The notes under the pieces are model-generated. The model saw nothing but the letters and a program-made list of their open reading frames with translations, searched no databases and was not told the DNA's origin. A DNA stretch of 6,480 bases. It comes from Oscillospiraceae bacterium. GTDB taxonomy: Bacteria > Bacillota > Clostridia > Saccharofermentanales > Saccharofermentanaceae. The translations under genes were made by a program, and so were the position numbers. Each line of letters begins with the position of its first letter. Within the stretch, counting starts at the first letter, position 1. The DNA lies in NCBI GenBank assembly GCA_902795955.1, contig CADBNJ010000149.1:1-6480 (forward strand). Direction: 5' to 3'. Below are positions 6,257-6,480 of this stretch, in pieces.

Positions 6257-6480
6257 GAAGAATTGTATCGCTGTTCCTTGTGCTTGCTCTGGCAATTACC
6301 TCCTTTGCGGTAACAGGATGTCACGGATCAAAGGGTGCCGCGGAGTTTAAGATCCCGGAGGAATTTGATGAAGGCAAGAAGTACAACATCACGTTCTGGG
6401 ACAAGAACGATACGAACAAAACCCAGACGGATCTATATAAGCGTGCGATAGCGGAGTTTGAAGAGTATTATCCGAACATA
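6253..6480 (+). CDS. Extracellular solute-binding lipoprotein of the ABC importer, 3'-truncated by window edge
   Basis: N-terminal 76 residues of the substrate-binding protein; full-length members of this family are usually 400-450 residues, so most lies off the right edge. The signal peptide has a basic start (MRR), a hydrophobic core (VSLFLVLALAITSF) and a lipobox VTGC with Cys23 as the lipidated residue, placing the protein on the outer face of the membrane. After a short linker, YNITFWDKNDTNK (45-57) and YKRAIAEFEEYYPNI (62-76) match the start of extracellular solute-binding proteins of the sugar type, where the first strand and helix read like ITFW followed by a helix ending in YPNI. The start ATG overlaps the upstream TGA and has GGAGG (6239-6243) at 9-nt spacing. 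Its place at the end of the core operon is less common than leading it. The ligand cannot be inferred. Confidence 0.9.
   Translation, partial: MRRIVSLFLVLALAITSFAVTGCHGSKGAAEFKIPEEFDEGKKYNITFWDKNDTNKTQTDLYKRAIAEFEEYYPNI

Noticed and set aside
1..6480. CRISPR arrays, insertion sequences, tRNA/rRNA genes, riboswitches or phage genes
   Set aside because: No spaced direct repeats, transposase or terminal inverted repeats, structured RNA signatures or phage proteins are visible; the only noncoding stretch of note is the 117-bp divergent region at 3240-3356, which is too short for most riboswitches and shows no such motif.

Overview
The window looks like a chromosomal segment of an anaerobic Firmicute of the Clostridia type (Lachnospiraceae/Oscillospiraceae-like). 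The grounds are an AddA-type helicase-nuclease, a clostridial-style TadA, and a CUT1-type sugar ABC transporter whose binding lipoprotein begins with a motif style familiar from gut Clostridia. Lysine is coded almost only by AAG and arginine mostly by AGA/AGG, with moderate GC. The taxonomic call is inference; no rRNA or other marker is present.

Layout. (1) Bases 1-2373, plus strand: the 3' two thirds of addA, open at the left edge, covering helicase motifs III-VI and the C-terminal RecB-like nuclease domain. (2) Bases 2404-3239, minus strand, convergent with addA: a two-gene unit made of an unrecognised 104-residue acidic protein followed by the tRNA adenosine deaminase tadA. A good minus-strand promoter lies at 3284-3311. 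(3) Bases 3240-3356: a divergent AT-rich intergenic region with the minus-strand promoter, a weaker candidate plus-strand promoter and a perfect 14-bp palindrome in the transporter leader. (4) Bases 3357-6480, plus strand: a tightly packed ABC importer operon in the order ATPase (MsmX/UgpC/MalK type), MalF/UgpA-type permease, MalG/UgpE-type permease, and the N-terminus of a substrate-binding lipoprotein that runs off the right edge. Junctions are a 14-nt overlap, a 7-nt gap and a 4-nt ATGA overlap, so translation is probably coupled.

How the genes work together. The four transporter genes form one machine: the lipoprotein captures a substrate outside the membrane, the two permeases form the channel, and an ATPase dimer powers it. 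The substrate (sugar, oligosaccharide, or a glycerol-phosphate-like compound) cannot be told from this window. AddA (recombinational repair of double-strand ends) and TadA (inosine at tRNA wobble position 34) are housekeeping genes unrelated to the transporter.

Most of the window is ordinary and I see no evidence of a new multi-gene system. The items most worth a second look are the unknown small gene upstream of tadA, the 14-bp palindrome in the transporter leader, the overlapping divergent promoters, and the acidic ATPase tail whose glutamate codons form the ribosome binding site of the next gene.
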